From: Arenibacter echinorum
Lineage (GTDB): Bacteria > Bacteroidota > Bacteroidia > Flavobacteriales > Flavobacteriaceae
Reading direction: 5' to 3'
Length of the DNA stretch: 64,000 bases
NCBI RefSeq assembly: GCF_003259375.1
Contig: NZ_QLLN01000001.1
Span: forward strand, 473,360-537,359
The translations under genes were made by a program, and so were the position numbers. This document shows, in pieces, positions 8,213 through 16,512 of this stretch (position 1 is the stretch's first letter; each line of letters starts with the position of its first letter). A model generated the notes under the pieces. That model ran no database searches. It had not been told where the DNA came from and saw only the letters and a program-made list of their open reading frames with translations.

Positions 8213-8707
8213 TTAAATCTTGTCCATTGCGAAACGGTGGGCAATAGCCATTCCCTTAAAAAAAGTAGGAGTTAAACCAGTAATATTTTTAAACTGTTTT
8301 GATAGATGGGATACACCACAATAATTTAGTTCACAGGCAATTTGTGATAATGTCATCTGGTCATAGATCAACAACTCCTTCGCTTTTTCAATGCGCTGTT
8401 CAATAAAATAATTCTCAATTGTTCTTCCTTCAACAAATGAGAATAAACTACTCAAGTAAGTATACTCATGATGAACGTTCTCGGAGAGGTAGGTAGACAA
8501 ATTTACTCTAATGGCCTTTTCATCCACTTCATTACGAGCCCTTTTAATCACGAGGTTTTTAATTTTCTCAATAAGACCCCCGGTTTTATTATCAATAATT
8601 TCGAAGCCTAGTGCATTGAGTTTTTCATTTAGCTGCTCTTTTTCATTTGTTGAAGGCGCTAACATTAACCTTATTTCCCCAATATTGACTTTTTGAAAAG
8701 GGATCAT
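8213..8707 (-). CDS. AraC-family regulator, N-terminal domain frameshifted
   Basis: The readable ORF is 164 aa: part of an N-terminal domain (GEIRLMLAPS...LGFEIIDN...IEKIKNLV) and an AraC-type HTH (about 70-160) with YTYLSSLFSF and SLSQIACELNYCGVSHLSKQFK-like segments. Its paralogue at 52241 has about 35 more N-terminal residues. The missing piece is here in another frame: from an ATG at 8787, the read is MNTTTLLIKNMVCNRCILAV to about 8720, with a CxxC metal-binding-like motif, before the frame is lost in an A/T run. A one-base indel is therefore likely; the HTH part may still be made from the ATG at 8707. Alternatively it is an assembly error. Confidence 0.75.
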   Translation of the reverse strand: MIPFQKVNIGEIRLMLAPSTNEKEQLNEKLNALGFEIIDNKTGGLIEKIKNLVIKRARNEVDEKAIRVNLSTYLSENVHHEYTYLSSLFSFVEGRTIENYFIEQRIEKAKELLIYDQMTLSQIACELNYCGVSHLSKQFKNITGLTPTFFKGMAIAHRFAMDKI

Positions 8708-8796
8708 ATTATTTTTAAAATATTTTCAACTGCAAGTATACAGCGGTTGCAGACCATATTTTTAATAAGTAGTGTAGTAGTATTCATAATACTTAT

Positions 8797-9198
8797 TTAT
8801 TGGTTAAATCTTTTTATTGTAAACTGGTTGTTGAAGACTAAAATATAAGCACTAACTGTAAAATCAAGTGATGAGCAAAACATATCGTAGCTTGGAGGAA
8901 TCAATCCTGGGTTTGAAAAGAAATTATAGGCAACATCCCAACATCCATGCAGAAAATAACCGAGAGCAAGTATATGAACACCCTTTCTGATGCCATAATA
9001 GGCCAAAAACAGGAACAAAACTGCTTGGATGGCATTTATCACCAGAGCCTGTATATCTGTCCAGACAAAACCTACATAGAGAAATCCGATTCCAGACAGG
9101 ATAAGCCCATAAACTAATTTTTTGTCCAATTGTTTTACTATGCTAAATAGTAATATAATGAGAAGTCCCGAGGAAATACCTATTGTGATTGGAATCAT
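8797..9198 (-). CDS. DUF6010-like integral membrane protein
   Basis: A 133-aa protein with four predicted TM segments (about 3-20, 30-50, 53-75 and 80-120), including HILALGYFLHGCWDVAYNFF, a conserved-looking H-x2-WD motif in a membrane helix. I associate it with the DUF6010 family by this motif; the function of that family is unknown. It is on the same strand as the cyclase-YHS gene, 44 nt downstream of it, and ends about 10 nt before the 8787 start of the frameshifted AraC gene, so all three probably form one operon. Confidence 0.65.
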   Translation of the reverse strand: MIPITIGISSGLLIILLFSIVKQLDKKLVYGLILSGIGFLYVGFVWTDIQALVINAIQAVLFLFLAYYGIRKGVHILALGYFLHGCWDVAYNFFSNPGLIPPSYDMFCSSLDFTVSAYILVFNNQFTIKRFNQ

Positions 9199-9242
9199 AA
9201 TATTTTGTTTTTTAAATCGACTTAATTGGAAATTAGCTAATT

Positions 9243-9905
9243 TTAAGATTGCTCATGCATTTCTAGGCATTGAACACTACTTTGGCTCTTATTATATTCT
9301 TCGCTACATTGTATGGAGCAAAAATAGATTTGGTTTTCATTTGGATGATGGAAGGCATTTTGAGGGTTGACGATCAACATACGGCAAATGGGATCGATAA
9401 GAGTAGTTTTTGTTTTTTCGATACTTACTTCATATATTTCTTTCTGTCCATTAATATTTTTAAATAGATGACTACCCATGGGTTTAAATGCACAAATAGA
9501 TTTGTTCGTTAATGATTTCACAAAGTCATCAGAACACCAAAAGGTGCCTGCAATAGCATTGGCGGCAATTCTTGACGCCAGATTTACAGTAGATCCATAA
9601 TAATTATCGTCCCGGTTCAAAACTTTACCAAAATGTAAGCCCCCATGTATCTGAAGAAAATATTCTTCGTTTGATGTATTGGTTTCTAAATTAAGTGCAG
9701 TGGCAAGTAAAAAGTCAGGACAGTCGGAGATGAACATAATTTCATCCCCTGTACGCTGATGCATTTTGCTGTCACCAACAAGGCAATTTTCTGCGATACG
9801 TATATATTTGTCAATTAAATTAGCAGCAGAGGTGGCGCCATGGGTTTCTGTAAGCGCAGTATATCCCGATAAATCTGCTATTAGAATGGCTATATTTTTT
9901 TCCAT
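9243..9905 (-). CDS. class III adenylate/guanylate cyclase fused to a YHS domain
   Basis: 220 aa from the ATG at 9905 (MEKNIAILIADLSGYTAL); longer upstream starts lack family-like sequence. The cyclase homology domain covers about 1-165: metal Asp in IADLSGY, second Asp in RTGDEIMF, and the Asn and Arg of STVNLASRI that stabilise the transition state. The substrate-specifying positions are not the canonical set, so ATP versus GTP is open. The C-terminus (about 172-210) is a YHS domain, DPICRMLI...YFCSIQC, a small Cys-containing metal-binding module known from heavy-metal proteins. There are no membrane segments. A metal-gated cyclase is an attractive inference. Confidence 0.75.
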   Translation of the reverse strand: MEKNIAILIADLSGYTALTETHGATSAANLIDKYIRIAENCLVGDSKMHQRTGDEIMFISDCPDFLLATALNLETNTSNEEYFLQIHGGLHFGKVLNRDDNYYGSTVNLASRIAANAIAGTFWCSDDFVKSLTNKSICAFKPMGSHLFKNINGQKEIYEVSIEKTKTTLIDPICRMLIVNPQNAFHHPNENQIYFCSIQCSEEYNKSQSSVQCLEMHEQS

Positions 9906-10155
9906 CGATAATATTTTATAATACAAATGTATCCTAGAATTAATGCTTGCAACGGACAACAAGATGTCAAAAACGGACAATCCATTTGTTAATTTAGCAG
10001 AGGCAAATTTTAAATTGAAATCATCTGGTCCAAGGAAAATACAAAACCAGCAGCTCTCGACGCTGTGAAGTAATTTCGCCCCCCTCTCTAATACACAGAC
10101 TTCAAGTAGTATGGAATTCTAAAATCGTTGATTCTTAGAATTTATACGCCTATAA

Positions 10156-10250
10156 GCGTAAGGAAAGGTGAGGTATTCATACCTTAGCACTTTTAAGTCA
10201 ATAAACATTGGCTTTGGCAAAACAACAACGATATTTTGTTAAATATTAAA
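10156..10250 (+). repeat. R2 copy B, 95-bp dispersed repeat
   Basis: Matches copy A at 4426-4520 over about 95 nt in the same orientation, including the near-palindrome AGGTATTCATACCT and the end ATTTTGTTAAATA. It lies directly upstream of the EamA transporter. About 78 nt before it, GAAGTAATTTCGCC near 10065 resembles the 3' end of an R1 unit, repeating the R1-then-R2 order at 4.0-4.5 kb. The gap 9906-10268 holds nothing else visible. Confidence 0.7.
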
Positions 10251-10268
10251 TGGAGTAAATCTTCCGGA

Positions 10269-11105
10269 TTGGATTTTAAAAAAGCAGTGCTTTTTATGAC
10301 CATCAGCACCTTTTCATTTGCGTTGATGAATGTATCCGTAAAATATTTAGACCGAATCCCAACATTTCAAATTGTGTTTTTCAGATGTTTTGGTTCCTTG
10401 GTATTGGCAACCACCTATATTTTGGTCAAGGGGATTCCCATTTTTGGAATCAAGAGAAGACTTATGTTGTTACGAGCTGTGTTGGGCCTAACGGCCATGA
10501 GTTTGTTCTTTCTTTCCTTAAAATACTTGAACGTTGGTACGGCAGTTTCATTGCGGTATATAGCTCCAATTTTTGCGGCTGTTTTTGCCGTTTTCGTGTT
10601 AAGGGAAAAGTTGAAAAATATTCAATGGCTTTTCTTTATAACTGCTTTTGCAGGGGTACTTGTTTTAAAAGGGTTTGATGGCAATATTAATACCATAGGG
10701 TTGACGCTTATCTTAACCGCCTCCGTTTTTAGTGGAATGGTCTATGTGGTTATTAGAAAAATAGGAGTTTCCGATCACCCTGCCGTTGTGGTAAATTATT
10801 TTATGTTCGTAGGTACCGTAATTGGCGGACTTTTGGCTATTGCCGTTTGGGTAAGGCCTATGGGTTACGAATGGATGTTTTTACTTCTGTTAGGTGTCTT
10901 TGGTTTCATGGGGCAATTATATATGACCAAAGCATTTCAAATAGCAAAAACAAACCTTGTTGCACCCTTAAAATACATTGAGGTGATTTTTACAATTTCC
11001 ATCGGTGTTTTATGGTTCAATGAGTCCTACACTATTTATAGTTTTATTGGACTATTTATGATTATTTCAGCCTTGGTGTTGAATACATTGGTGAAGAAAG
11101 ATTAA
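10269..11105 (+). CDS. EamA/DMT-family transporter
   Basis: About 278 aa with ten predicted TM helices in two EamA repeats, e.g. FFRCFGSLVLATTYILV and AVSLRYIAPIFAAVFAVFVL in the first half. Relatives export or import small metabolites; the substrate is unknown. No ATG precedes the first TM helix in frame, so the start is uncertain: the TTG at 10269 gives MDFKKAVLFMTIS, a natural N-terminus; a TTG at 10236 would start inside repeat R2; the ATG at 10296 would shorten the first helix. It is a single plus-strand gene before the TPP riboswitch. Confidence 0.82.
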   Translation: MDFKKAVLFMTISTFSFALMNVSVKYLDRIPTFQIVFFRCFGSLVLATTYILVKGIPIFGIKRRLMLLRAVLGLTAMSLFFLSLKYLNVGTAVSLRYIAPIFAAVFAVFVLREKLKNIQWLFFITAFAGVLVLKGFDGNINTIGLTLILTASVFSGMVYVVIRKIGVSDHPAVVVNYFMFVGTVIGGLLAIAVWVRPMGYEWMFLLLLGVFGFMGQLYMTKAFQIAKTNLVAPLKYIEVIFTISIGVLWFNESYTIYSFIGLFMIISALVLNTLVKKD

Positions 11106-11249
11106 ATATCCACCTTCACTACCTTCATGATAGACGTATAAAATTACACTTTCACTTTCAAGTATGACTATCTAGTTTAGTAGTATTCTTTTTTGAAATA
11201 CATATCTAAAAATGGACTACATATCGCAAATAAGTTTTAGCTTTGTCCT

Positions 11250-11342
11250 TGAAATGGGGTGCTTGCCATTAAAGGCGGGCTGAGAAGATACCCAGGAGTT
11301 TTAGCTCCGAACCTGATCCGGATAATGCCGGCGTAGGGATTT
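11250..11342 (+). promoter_or_regulatory. TPP riboswitch (THI element)
   Basis: The consensus blocks are in order: GGGGTGC, GGGCTGAGA with GATACCC, GAACCTGATCCGGATAATGCC and GGCGTAGGGA. P2 and P4/P5 pairing partners are visible. The aptamer ends 74 nt before the transporter start at 11417. CCCATTTC at 11387-11394 is complementary to GAAATGGG at 11251-11258 inside the aptamer entry, giving a possible alternative pairing for the expression platform (inference). Confidence 0.95.
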
Positions 11343-11416
11343 TAGTTCGATGTTGCACCATTGCAAGTCGGTACTTTCTTCATCTTCCCATTTCATAAAC
11401 AAAGATTAGGGAATCG

Positions 11417-12019
11417 ATGGAGAATTTTTTTACACACCTTACTTGGTTGCAGGCAATTGGAACAGTTCTTGGAGTAGCGCAAGTGCTATTGGCAAGGAAT
11501 AATAATATCCACAACTATTTATTCGGGATTGTTTCCATTCTGATTGGCATCTGGGTACTATACCAAACAAAACTGTATGCGGATATTGTACTGCATCTTT
11601 ACTATTTGCTTATGAGTATCTACGGCTGGCTTTATTGGAAGTATGGTAGGCAAAAAGAAGAAACTCCTATTACTTACTCGGATAGATCGGAACAGATTAA
11701 GGCAGTTGGCATTGTAATGGCCTGTTTTGCACTGATGGTCTACTGGCTAAGGTTTTATACCAATTCGGATGTTCCTATCTGGGATGCGGCTATAAGTGCC
11801 TTTGCTTGGGCCGGGATGTGGCTCATGGCCAAAAGAAAGATAGAGAATTGGATCTACTTAAATATTAGTAATATTATTTCAATTCCCTTGCTCTTGTACA
11901 AAGAACTGTACATTTATGCAGGCTTGACCATTTTCTTGTTTATAGTTGGAACCTCGGGATATTTTAAATGGAGAAAATTAATTATAGATGGCACTAGTGG
12001 ACAACCTTTACAAGCTTAG
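11417..12019 (+). CDS. pnuT: PnuC-family transporter, predicted thiamine transporter PnuT
   Basis: A 200-aa protein with about seven TM helices and the PnuC-family core, including YLFGIVSILIGIWVLYQTK, LYYLLMSIYGWLYWKYG and NWIYLNISNIISIPLLLYK. PnuC proteins take up nicotinamide riboside, but the family members placed under TPP riboswitches in Bacteroidetes are assigned to thiamine (PnuT). Here the riboswitch directly precedes the gene, so thiamine is the best call. Its 3' end overlaps the next gene by 32 nt, so the two are coupled. No thiamine pyrophosphokinase or TonB receptor, the usual partners, is adjacent. Confidence 0.88.
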   Translation: MENFFTHLTWLQAIGTVLGVAQVLLARNNNIHNYLFGIVSILIGIWVLYQTKLYADIVLHLYYLLMSIYGWLYWKYGRQKEETPITYSDRSEQIKAVGIVMACFALMVYWLRFYTNSDVPIWDAAISAFAWAGMWLMAKRKIENWIYLNISNIISIPLLLYKELYIYAGLTIFLFIVGTSGYFKWRKLIIDGTSGQPLQA

Positions 12020-13007
12020 AAAATTATATCAGGGAGCTGAGGTGTTTCCGCAAGATGTTTTGGATTGGATCAACAATGAAAACCTCTGGAACATATGGGT
12101 TCCTGAAACTTATGGCGGATTGGAACTACCCCTATCAGAGGGATTGTCCAGGCTTAGGGAATTGGCCAAGATTGATGCCAGCTTGGGATGGACCATCACA
12201 TTATGTAGTGGGGCCAATTATTTTATAGGCAATTTACGGCCAAGTAAGGCCAAGGAAATTTTTATGACGGCAGGAGTTTCCCCTTGTTTAGGGGGAAGTG
12301 GAGGGGTTTTTGGTACGGCTGAAATTGTTGATGATCAGTACAAAATTTCAGGAAAATGGCACTACGCCACTGGCGCTCCCTACCTCACACATTTCACATT
12401 AAACGCACAAATATTGGAAAACGGGATCCAATTGCGGAATGATGACGGGTCGCCTAGGGTGCAGTCATTTGTAATTCCTAAAGATGCGGTGCAGGTCATT
12501 GAAGACTGGAATACCATGGGTCTAAAAGCTACCGCCACCCATTCTTTTGCTGTTGCAGATTATATGGCCCATAAGAGCTGTAGTTTTGGCTATGATGATT
12601 GCCATCTGCCTCACCCTATTTTTAAAATTCCCTTTGCCCTATTTGCCGATTTAACGCTATGGGTAAATTATATAGGTATTGCCGATCATTTATTGGAAGA
12701 AGTCGGTTCAGATATAGGCAAAGGGAAGTTGAACGATTTGGAAGAGATTATTCTAGAGTCCGATCGAAAAATATTCTTTTACGCCAGTGAGATTGAGAAA
12801 AGGATCGATGAAAAAAGGGCGATTGAGGCGGATTTTATGGAAGAAATACACCATGTGGCCGTACAATCGGTGAAAGGGATTTCTAGGAATATCATAGAAA
12901 TCTTCCCAAGTTTGGGAGTGAAGGCAAGTACAAATGGCCATAACTTAAACCAAATTTTCTGTGATTATTTTACGGCAACCCAACATCACATTTTTACAAG
13001 GAAATAA
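11988..13007 (+). CDS. acyl-CoA dehydrogenase-fold flavoprotein
   Basis: 339 aa with acyl-CoA dehydrogenase N-terminal and middle domains: WVPETYGGLELPLSEGLSRL, LGWTITLCSGANYFIG and GKWHYATGAPYLTHFTLNA. The last segment resembles the HsaA/DszC flavin monooxygenase branch more than classic fatty-acyl dehydrogenases. The C-terminal helical domain is short. The ATG lies inside pnuT (32-nt overlap), so expression should follow the TPP riboswitch. Its substrate is unknown; the location suggests processing of an imported thiamine-like compound, which is inference only. Confidence 0.75.
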   Translation: MALVDNLYKLRKLYQGAEVFPQDVLDWINNENLWNIWVPETYGGLELPLSEGLSRLRELAKIDASLGWTITLCSGANYFIGNLRPSKAKEIFMTAGVSPCLGGSGGVFGTAEIVDDQYKISGKWHYATGAPYLTHFTLNAQILENGIQLRNDDGSPRVQSFVIPKDAVQVIEDWNTMGLKATATHSFAVADYMAHKSCSFGYDDCHLPHPIFKIPFALFADLTLWVNYIGIADHLLEEVGSDIGKGKLNDLEEIILESDRKIFFYASEIEKRIDEKRAIEADFMEEIHHVAVQSVKGISRNIIEIFPSLGVKASTNGHNLNQIFCDYFTATQHHIFTRK

Positions 13008-13028
13008 TAGAGAAAGTAAATAAGCCGC

Positions 13029-15290
13029 TTAAAGATTAATCCAATAGGTAAGTTTAAATACCAAAGCCCTATTCTTACTCGTAAAATTGGAAGGAAAATA
13101 ATTTTCGGTATAAACAATATAGAAATCGGAAGCCGGTTTATATCGCCATTGAAACCTAGCATTCAAATTCATGTTGTCCGTTAAATTATTGTACTGGTAA
13201 TAACCAGTGAAGAACAGCTTATCCGTAAAGGTAACATCGAGCTTTGGTCCTAGAAGAAATAACTCTGCTTCACCATAATCTTCATCCAATTTAAGATTAT
13301 TATAGTCAAAACGCATTGCAATATTTACATATGGTTGAAAGCGCATATCCAGCTGCCCGGATATATTTAGATTGGTGCCATTGTAAAATCCGCCATAAGT
13401 AGAATTTAAAAGGAAATTCATTTTCTTGACCGTGTTACTTTGATAGGAAGCAGAAATAGTATTCCAACGATATTCCTCTCCCTCTAGAAATTTTCTGGAT
13501 TCCCCATCGTTCACTGGATTAAAATCAAAGGTCAATTGTTGAAAAATATGGGCTAAATCGAAGGTTAGGTTTGCAGAATTTTTAAAATCGAATACATAGG
13601 CTATGGCAAATTCCCTATCTACCAAATTACCATTAGGTAAATAGGTGTCATTTATTCTGGCTTGGGGCCCTGAATAAAGCAAACTGTTGTTCTCGGGGTA
13701 AATTTTGTAGGCTACTTCGGAATAATAGCCCATTTGTCCAGGATAGACCATACTTCCAGGTACATAACCAACTTCGGCATTAAAGTTCTTATCAACAAAG
13801 AAGGTTCCCAAATTAGCTAAAAGGCTACGGTCCGAATATTGAAAGAAGGCTGAACCGGACATGGTCTTGGCTTTGTTTCTATTGTCGAAGGATTGGGCCA
13901 GAAACGAACTGTGGTACCACCTGTTATCCTTACTTCTCATCACTAAATCGGCATCAAGGACCCTGTTGTAAGTGTTTGGCCTAAGACGATCTTCCAAGGT
14001 AGGTCTGCCGAAAATACTGGGGTGGTAATATTTCAGGGAATCACTTTCCGTTACCCCCAAACTTTCTTTGTTCACAAAGGTCATGGAAAAACTGGATTGT
14101 TCGTGAAACATTCTTTGAACCGTTGCCACGGTATAGTTTTGGGCGGGTAATCCCAATTCCAACATTTTCTTTGTGTGCATATTCATGACCCCTAAACGCC
14201 ATTTTTCGTTTATAGTTCCACTAAGTCTCGCCCCATACATTATAGGTACTTTCTGGGGAATTCCGGTAGAATCCTGGATTATGCCGATACGTCTGGAGAA
14301 AAATGGTCTGGCCGAATCAAAACCGGCATTGTCAAAAAGGTCGCTATTTTCTAGAAAAAATTGTCTTCTTTCCGGGAACCTAAATTCGAACCTTGATAAA
14401 TTTAGTATTTGTTCATCAACTTCTATTTGGGAGAAATCGGGATTCACCGTAAGGTCTAAATTCATGGAAGGGCTAATGCTTACTTTCGCATCGAATCCAG
14501 TCTGTAGTTCTGTTGAGGAATCTTTTGGATCTACCTCCCTATCTTCGAACGTACCTCCAGAAATATAAGGGATAAGTGAAATATTGGAACTGGCCTTGGG
14601 AATAGGACCCTCCCAAACAAGCTGGCCCGCATAGGCAAAGGTACCGGTATAGAATTGTCTGGGTGTGCGCACCCAGGCAGACTTTATATTCCGTTTTTTA
14701 TCCAGTCGATCAAAAGTAACATTCCATTCTTTTACATCACTTTTGTATTTAAAACTCTTAAACGGGATTGCCAATTCGGCAATCCATTTGTCCTCGTATC
14801 TAACTACCTTGGAGTACCACTTATTGTCCCAGTATATATTGAAGGCGTTTTCGCCATTTCCGCCGCTGGATACCGTTCCCTCTCTTTGCGCCCCTATAGC
14901 AGTTACATTAAAGAAATAACCGTTCAAACGGTCGTTGTACGGTCCAAATATAAAGGAAACATTATCGTTGATGGCGTAATTAAAATCCCTTCTAAGAGTA
15001 CTCACTACATCTGGGGTGTTGTCATCATAACATACAAAGGATACATATAGAAACTCGTCGTTATAAGTCATCCGAGCTTCTGTTTGAAAAGGGGAGGGCA
15101 AGCTATCCACGGGAAAGTTTTGGTACCAATCGTCGGCTACGTCGGCTTCCTTCCAGGCATTTTCATCCAGGACCCCGTCCAGCACAATGTCGCCTTGAAA
15201 CTTTTTGATCTTCAATTTAGTGCCCGGTAGGTTTTGGGCATACACAATGGAAGATAAAAAAAGTAAGGTCAAATGTAAGCAACACTTCAT
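13029..15290 (-). CDS. DUF5916 outer-membrane protein with CBM9-like N-terminus
   Basis: 753 aa. A signal peptide (about 1-18, ending in VYAQ) is followed by a carbohydrate-binding family 9-like domain (about 25-215; LDGVLDENAWKEADVADDW and ARMTYNDEFLYVSFVCYD). The C-terminal DUF5916 region (about 230-753) is rich in alternating beta-barrel strands and ends in a hydrophobic YWINL. This two-part layout is common in Bacteroidetes. Ligand and role are unknown; an outer-membrane location is inferred. It ends 22 nt from the convergent flavoprotein gene. Confidence 0.85.
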   Translation of the reverse strand: MKCCLHLTLLFLSSIVYAQNLPGTKLKIKKFQGDIVLDGVLDENAWKEADVADDWYQNFPVDSLPSPFQTEARMTYNDEFLYVSFVCYDDNTPDVVSTLRRDFNYAINDNVSFIFGPYNDRLNGYFFNVTAIGAQREGTVSSGGNGENAFNIYWDNKWYSKVVRYEDKWIAELAIPFKSFKYKSDVKEWNVTFDRLDKKRNIKSAWVRTPRQFYTGTFAYAGQLVWEGPIPKASSNISLIPYISGGTFEDREVDPKDSSTELQTGFDAKVSISPSMNLDLTVNPDFSQIEVDEQILNLSRFEFRFPERRQFFLENSDLFDNAGFDSARPFFSRRIGIIQDSTGIPQKVPIMYGARLSGTINEKWRLGVMNMHTKKMLELGLPAQNYTVATVQRMFHEQSSFSMTFVNKESLGVTESDSLKYYHPSIFGRPTLEDRLRPNTYNRVLDADLVMRSKDNRWYHSSFLAQSFDNRNKAKTMSGSAFFQYSDRSLLANLGTFFVDKNFNAEVGYVPGSMVYPGQMGYYSEVAYKIYPENNSLLYSGPQARINDTYLPNGNLVDREFAIAYVFDFKNSANLTFDLAHIFQQLTFDFNPVNDGESRKFLEGEEYRWNTISASYQSNTVKKMNFLLNSTYGGFYNGTNLNISGQLDMRFQPYVNIAMRFDYNNLKLDEDYGEAELFLLGPKLDVTFTDKLFFTGYYQYNNLTDNMNLNARFQWRYKPASDFYIVYTENYFPSNFTSKNRALVFKLTYWINL

Positions 15291-15793
15291 TTGTTCCCAG
15301 TTTTATGGTTGGTTTTTGGTCTATATGACTTAAAGATAAACTATTTATGGTTATTATTTCTATAGCTGGCCAATCCAATTTTTATTGGATTTACCTTGAG
15401 ATAGTTCGGAAATGCATGGGTATTTCAACGGACTATGTGATTTTAATTAGTAGGTATAATCTTAAAATTTCTTTTTCGATTGTGACCAATTCTTATTTGG
15501 CCTGTGAAATAAGTAAAGCTCAAGAGCTGGAGATGGAAATATAGTGCTGAATCAAGTGTTTGAGTCTGTAAAGTTTGCCATGGGTATTATGTCACCTAAG
15601 GATATATAAATCAATTCCAGAAATAGGATAATCTATAACTGGTAGATAGGAGTAAAAACAGAAAAATGGTTAAAGGCTTGTTGCCCAATCTTGGAAGTAT
15701 AAGAGTATGAAAGATAGTTGTTACTAATTACACGGTAGTGGAATACATTAATGCTTTAAAGGCATGTACAAAATAATTGACGTATAAGTTTAC
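15291..15793. other. intergenic region, nothing recognised
   Basis: About 500 nt between the DUF5916 gene start and the 3' end of the small Lacal_2735 gene. A plus-strand frame at 15347-15544 has no family resemblance and poor composition. No hairpin with a T-run or repeat was seen. Confidence 0.5.
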
Positions 15794-15964
15794 TCAATTC
15801 TTTTGCAGGGCTACTAGTTCCTCCAGGACTTCCTGCGCTTCTGCATATTTTTCGTCGCTTTTAGAACGATTGATGCTGGAAAGTGTATGCCACTCCTTCA
15901 TAAGTCCATTGTATTTTTCTTGAAGTTTTTCTTCCTTGGATTTGTTTTTGAATATTCCGAACAT
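15794..15964 (-). CDS. Lacal_2735 family small protein
   Basis: A 56-aa ORF starting MFGIFKNKSKEEKLQEKY and ending with LEELVALQKN. It is a charged helical protein with the NRSKSDEKYAEAQEVLEEL pattern I recognise from the Lacal_2735 family of Flavobacteriaceae; its function is unknown. It starts 2 nt after the glutathione peroxidase stop codon and is the last gene of the long operon that begins at 18895. Confidence 0.8.
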   Translation of the reverse strand: MFGIFKNKSKEEKLQEKYNGLMKEWHTLSSINRSKSDEKYAEAQEVLEELVALQKN

Positions 15965-15966
15965 GA

Positions 15967-16509
15967 CTATTTTTTTAAGAATTTAGTTATTTTAGAACTC
16001 ATGGGCTTGGTGTTGGAAAAAAAATAATCGACCAAACTTCCCTTTTCGTCCACAAGATATTTCTGAAAATTCCATTTTACAGTAGAATTTTTATGGCCAT
16101 TTACAGCTTTTTTAGTAAGCCACCTGTATAAAGGATGTTGGTCTTTTCCTTTAACATCGATTTTTTCTGTTATTATGAATTTTACCCCATAATTAACTTC
16201 ACAAAATGTTTCAATTTCTGCTGCGCTACCTGGTTCTTGTCCTCCAAATTGATTGCAGGGCAACCCAATAACTACTAAATTGTTTTTATAGGAATCCTGG
16301 AGTTCCTGCAATTGCTTGTATTGTGGGGTAAAGCCACATTTTGAAGCCACATTTACAAATAGGATATGTTTGCCCTCAAAGTCTTTCAGATTCATGGGCT
16401 TACCGCTTAGGCTATTGATTTTGATATCATATATGGATTGCTGATCCATCTTTTCCTTGGGGTTGGTACTAGTGAATAAGGTTGCGGCAAAGGTTTTGAA
16501 GGGATTCAT
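15967..16509 (-). CDS. glutathione peroxidase family protein
   Basis: 180 aa with the GPX fold and a Cys-type active site: Cys58 in NVASKCGFTPQY, the Gln of LPCNQFGGQEPG, and Trp/Asn of WNFQKYLVDE. Bacterial enzymes of this type usually reduce lipid or organic hydroperoxides with thioredoxin. A shorter start at MDQQS (residue 21) is possible. It follows the SDR gene by 3 nt and is followed by Lacal_2735 after 2 nt, placing it in the operon controlled by the putative CarH-type operator; defence against photo-oxidation products is a fitting role. Confidence 0.92.
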   Translation of the reverse strand: MNPFKTFAATLFTSTNPKEKMDQQSIYDIKINSLSGKPMNLKDFEGKHILFVNVASKCGFTPQYKQLQELQDSYKNNLVVIGLPCNQFGGQEPGSAAEIETFCEVNYGVKFIITEKIDVKGKDQHPLYRWLTKKAVNGHKNSTVKWNFQKYLVDEKGSLVDYFFSNTKPMSSKITKFLKK

Positions 16510-16512
16510 ATA

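Noticed and set aside
15347..15544. 65-codon plus-strand frame in the gap after the DUF5916 gene
   Set aside because: No family resemblance and composition like translated A/T-rich non-coding DNA.
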